In this document: one piece after another, positions 61,541 to 64,000 of the stretch | How positions within the stretch are numbered: position 1 is the stretch's first letter | Layout of the letters: every line of letters begins with the position of its first letter | Notes under the pieces: generated by a model | The model's database searches: none | What the model was told of the DNA's origin: nothing | What the model saw: only the letters and a program-made list of their open reading frames with translations | Source: Hydractinia symbiolongicarpus | Lineage: Eukaryota > Cnidaria > Hydrozoa > Anthoathecata > Hydractiniidae | Direction: 5' to 3' | DNA length: 64,000 nucleotides | NCBI RefSeq assembly: GCF_029227915.1 | Contig: NC_079885.1 | Location: forward strand, 20,595,001-20,659,000 | Program-made: the position numbers and the translations under genes

Positions 61541-62416
61541 AGTTACGTAGTGTATATATATTCGTACGCATTTTTATGTATACGTGTATGTTCATCCGCT
61601 ATTCATACATATAAACGCGATTTTCCAATAGGCAGTCTAAAACGCAGCTATTGTTAAAAATAATAGCCTCTTATAAATCCGCTTCAAATTTTATTTTTTG
61701 ATTTGCACTTGTCAAAAGCAAGAAAAATGTGAGCGTAAACTTTTAAACGACAAAAATATGTAGTAAACGTGAACGTTTCGACGTAGAAAATTATTGCTGT
61801 TTAAGAAAATAAATCTTCTCAAACTATTGTTGTTGCTGAATGAAGAAAGAGAAAACAAAACAAAGAAGTATGCAAACAAGTTTTTGATAAGACGGCTGTA
61901 TCAAGAACGAAAACTAAAGGGAGAATTCAGTCTTCTCGTTCAATATATGAAATTGTGTGACAGTCAACTTTTTTTTCAGTATTTTTGAATGTCACCCACT
62001 AAACTTGTAGCTTCTTTATCTTGGGTTGCTCCTTTATTTACAAAAAGTGAAACAAAGATGAGAGTTTTGATGTTGTTTATATCACATGGCCTTGCCGTAT
62101 TTTAATTGGATAGCGCTTTGAAAACCCGTGTAAAAGTCGAAGTATAGTTGACTTTTGAAACCGCGCTGAGTGAACCAATTTTAGCAGGTTTGCTACTGAA
62201 AGCACAATAGCCAGTACGCTAAGCATGTTCAGGAACACCTAGTGGAAATCCTTTCAGGGTTATGTGTGTGTTATGTTTTCTTTTTCCCCGCGTAAATATG
62301 TCATACATTACGTATGAATAGCTCTACGCACTATTAATACTCACTTTATATACGAATAGCGGATGAACATAACGTACGCACCATGTTAAAGTGCGTACGA
62401 ACATACACTTCGTAAA
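61541..62416. mobile_element. Non-autonomous element with long terminal inverted repeats
   Basis: The left end (61541-61625, TTACGTAGTGTAT..GTACGCA..TGTTCATCCGCTATTC) is mirrored by the right end (62345-62416, GAATAGCGGATGAACA..TGCGTACGAACATACACTTCGTAA). The arms are about 75-85 bp with indels and enclose about 700 bp. A 64-codon frame inside (61794-61988) is basic with no known domain. No transposase is seen, and the target duplication is unclear. Confidence 0.6.
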
Positions 62417-63024
62417 AGTTATATAGTGATGTAGTAGAACTAGCTATCCAGCGATTTGGTTCTGCTTTGTTGCTGTAGCGATTGACATTTTACTTAATTG
62501 ATGAATCACATTTGTGCTACATCCGCCATTTTTAAAATTTTGCAGGGTGAAAACAAACTTAGTTCATAGGAGGAAGAATGCTAAAAAATGTGGAAACTTT
62601 TCAGCGGTAAGCATTTAAGTGGCATGAAAAAAGATGCTAGGATTTGATACAGAGAGGTCTTTTCCTGTGGATGTCTCACTGAAACATTGTTAAGGTTATA
62701 AACTATTATCGAGCGTAGTTTGATACCTTCTGAGTTCTAAGAATGCTGTTGTGTGAAGAAATAGACTTTGCTTAACCAATCTTTTTTCCCTCCACACAAA
62801 TGCCAAAACCAAAAAAGTTTAGCACTGAAAATGTAAACAACAGAGTTCATCTAGGCTAACTATAGCCACATTGTTATTTTCGACACATAATTTTTTGATG
62901 CCTAAATTGGCAAAACTTAGCTTGGGCTACCCTAGCTATATCTTTTTATTGTTTACCACAGAACTAGCTAGCTAAAACTAGCTTAAATTTCTTTTTATTG
63001 TTTGGGTTGATATAACTGCATCTT
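62417..63024. other. Intergenic, nothing recognised
   Basis: AT-rich sequence between the inverted-repeat element and the LINE 3' end, with no gene-like frame. Confidence 0.5.
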
Positions 63025-64000
63025 CATCATCATCATTCTTGGCTTAACGTCCGTTTTCCATGCTAGCATGGGTTGGACGGGGTGTATTAATGACCCTCTT
63101 CCAATCTGATCTAGACTGTGTTAGATCTAAACTCAACTTCCTCTGTATCAAGTCTGTCTTTATAACGTCCTGCCAAGTCTTTCTTGGTCTGCCTCTGGGC
63201 TTTGCCCCAAGAACTATCAAGTCTCTACACTTTCTTACCCAATTATCCTCCTCCATTCTTTCCAAGTGCCCCAGCCAATTCAATCTTCTTATCTGGATAA
63301 CATCTTTAATTCTACGGAGACTTAGCCTGCTTCTTAGCTCATCTGAACTCTTTCTGTCTCTCAGACTGGCGTTACACATCCACCTAACCATTCTCATATC
63401 ATTCCTTTCTAAACGGTCAAGATCTTCCTGCTTCACTGCCCATGTCTCACTACCGTACAACATAACACTTCTTACACAGGCCCCATACAACCTACCTTTT
63501 ACCTCAATTGACAGGGCTCTGCTAGTCAACAAAGGAAGTAACTCTCTGAACTTTTTTCCAAGCAGAACCTATCCTGCAAGTAACACTTCTTCCAACACCC
63601 CCTTCATTGCCCAACATATCACCTAAGTAACAGAAGTTCTCAACTATCTCTAACGAGCCGCTGTTGTACATCATTAAAGCTGGAAATACTTCATTCTCTA
63701 TAATCTCACCTTTGCAACGCTTGCATACAAACTGAATGTCAGCTCTTAACCTTCCACTAATACTACTGCACTTCTTATGTACCCAATGCTTGCAAGTCTG
63801 ACAAAAAATTGAGTTGCTACCAACCCCTTTCCTGCAAACTCCACAAGGCCAATTTCCAACTACAACGTCACACTTGACTGCAATGCTACTAATCATGACT
63901 TTAGACTTTGATGTGTTTACCTTTAGCCCTTTCTCTTCTAGTCCTTTCTTCCACTTCTCAAACTTTTTAACTAATTCTTCCATCGACTCTGCTATGAGAA
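63025..64000 (-). mobile_element. RTE-like LINE, copy 3, 3' part, continues past the window
   Basis: On the minus strand the frame from the right edge to 63522 covers the region after YADD (MEELVKKFEKWKKGLEEKGL) and a zinc finger at 63845-63714. A shift near 63530 leads into 63532-63044 (VRSVMLYGSETWAVK, LGHLERM, PRGRPRKTW). The 3' end has the GATGATGA tail near 63025. The zinc finger spacing is C-x2-C-x10-C-x2-C-x4-H-x2-C-x14-C-x2-C, which is a C4HC3 PHD pattern. This copy is closer to intact than copies 1 and 2. Confidence 0.85.

Overview
The window is animal nuclear DNA. It is AT-rich and intron-rich, with GT..AG introns in most genes and many decayed transposons. Proteins typical of ciliated metazoans are present. 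I infer an invertebrate, plausibly a cnidarian and possibly a hydrozoan, because the repeat families, the nrf-6-type acyltransferase and possible spliced-leader acceptor sites fit that. Nothing in the window fixes the species.

Left part (1-31,700): the 3' end of an nrf-6-like multipass acyltransferase gene (+, exons 138-2681); a repeat-rich gap; an intronless SLC27/FATP acyl-CoA synthetase (-, 6165-8099); a SAP-domain ORF fragment (+, 10321); two tandem four-exon MARVEL tetraspan genes on the minus strand (11225-13355 and 16201-19102) with matching exon layouts; a broken C2H2 zinc-finger fragment (-, ~20.2 kb); intronless tubulin-binding cofactor C (+, 23862-24797); and a two-exon orphan coiled-coil gene (+, 28136-30323).

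Middle (31,700-57,100): a decayed RTE-like LINE (-, 31.7-34.96 kb), then a TBC1D31 (WDR67) orthologue on the minus strand. I resolved 24 coding exons between 57023 and 36008. They join in phase to exactly 3000 nt (999 residues plus stop). The introns hold a second LINE copy, nested SINEs, a TTAA-flanked MITE with a partial relative, and an unexplained opposite-strand ORF block next to perfect palindromes.

Right part (57,100-64,000): a PIF/Harbinger DNA transposon with terminal inverted repeats and TAA target duplications, carrying a decayed Myb-like gene and a decayed transposase in convergent orientation; another SINE; an element of about 0.88 kb with long terminal inverted repeats; and a third LINE copy that runs off the window and preserves a PHD-type zinc finger.

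The genes do not form one pathway. TBC1D31 and TBCC are both cytoskeleton or centrosome related, and the MARVEL pair is a local tandem duplication. The most notable cross-gene signal is a 3' splice-acceptor-like site 19-37 nt upstream of the start codon of every gene whose start I can place well. This suggests spliced-leader trans-splicing or short 5' UTR introns.
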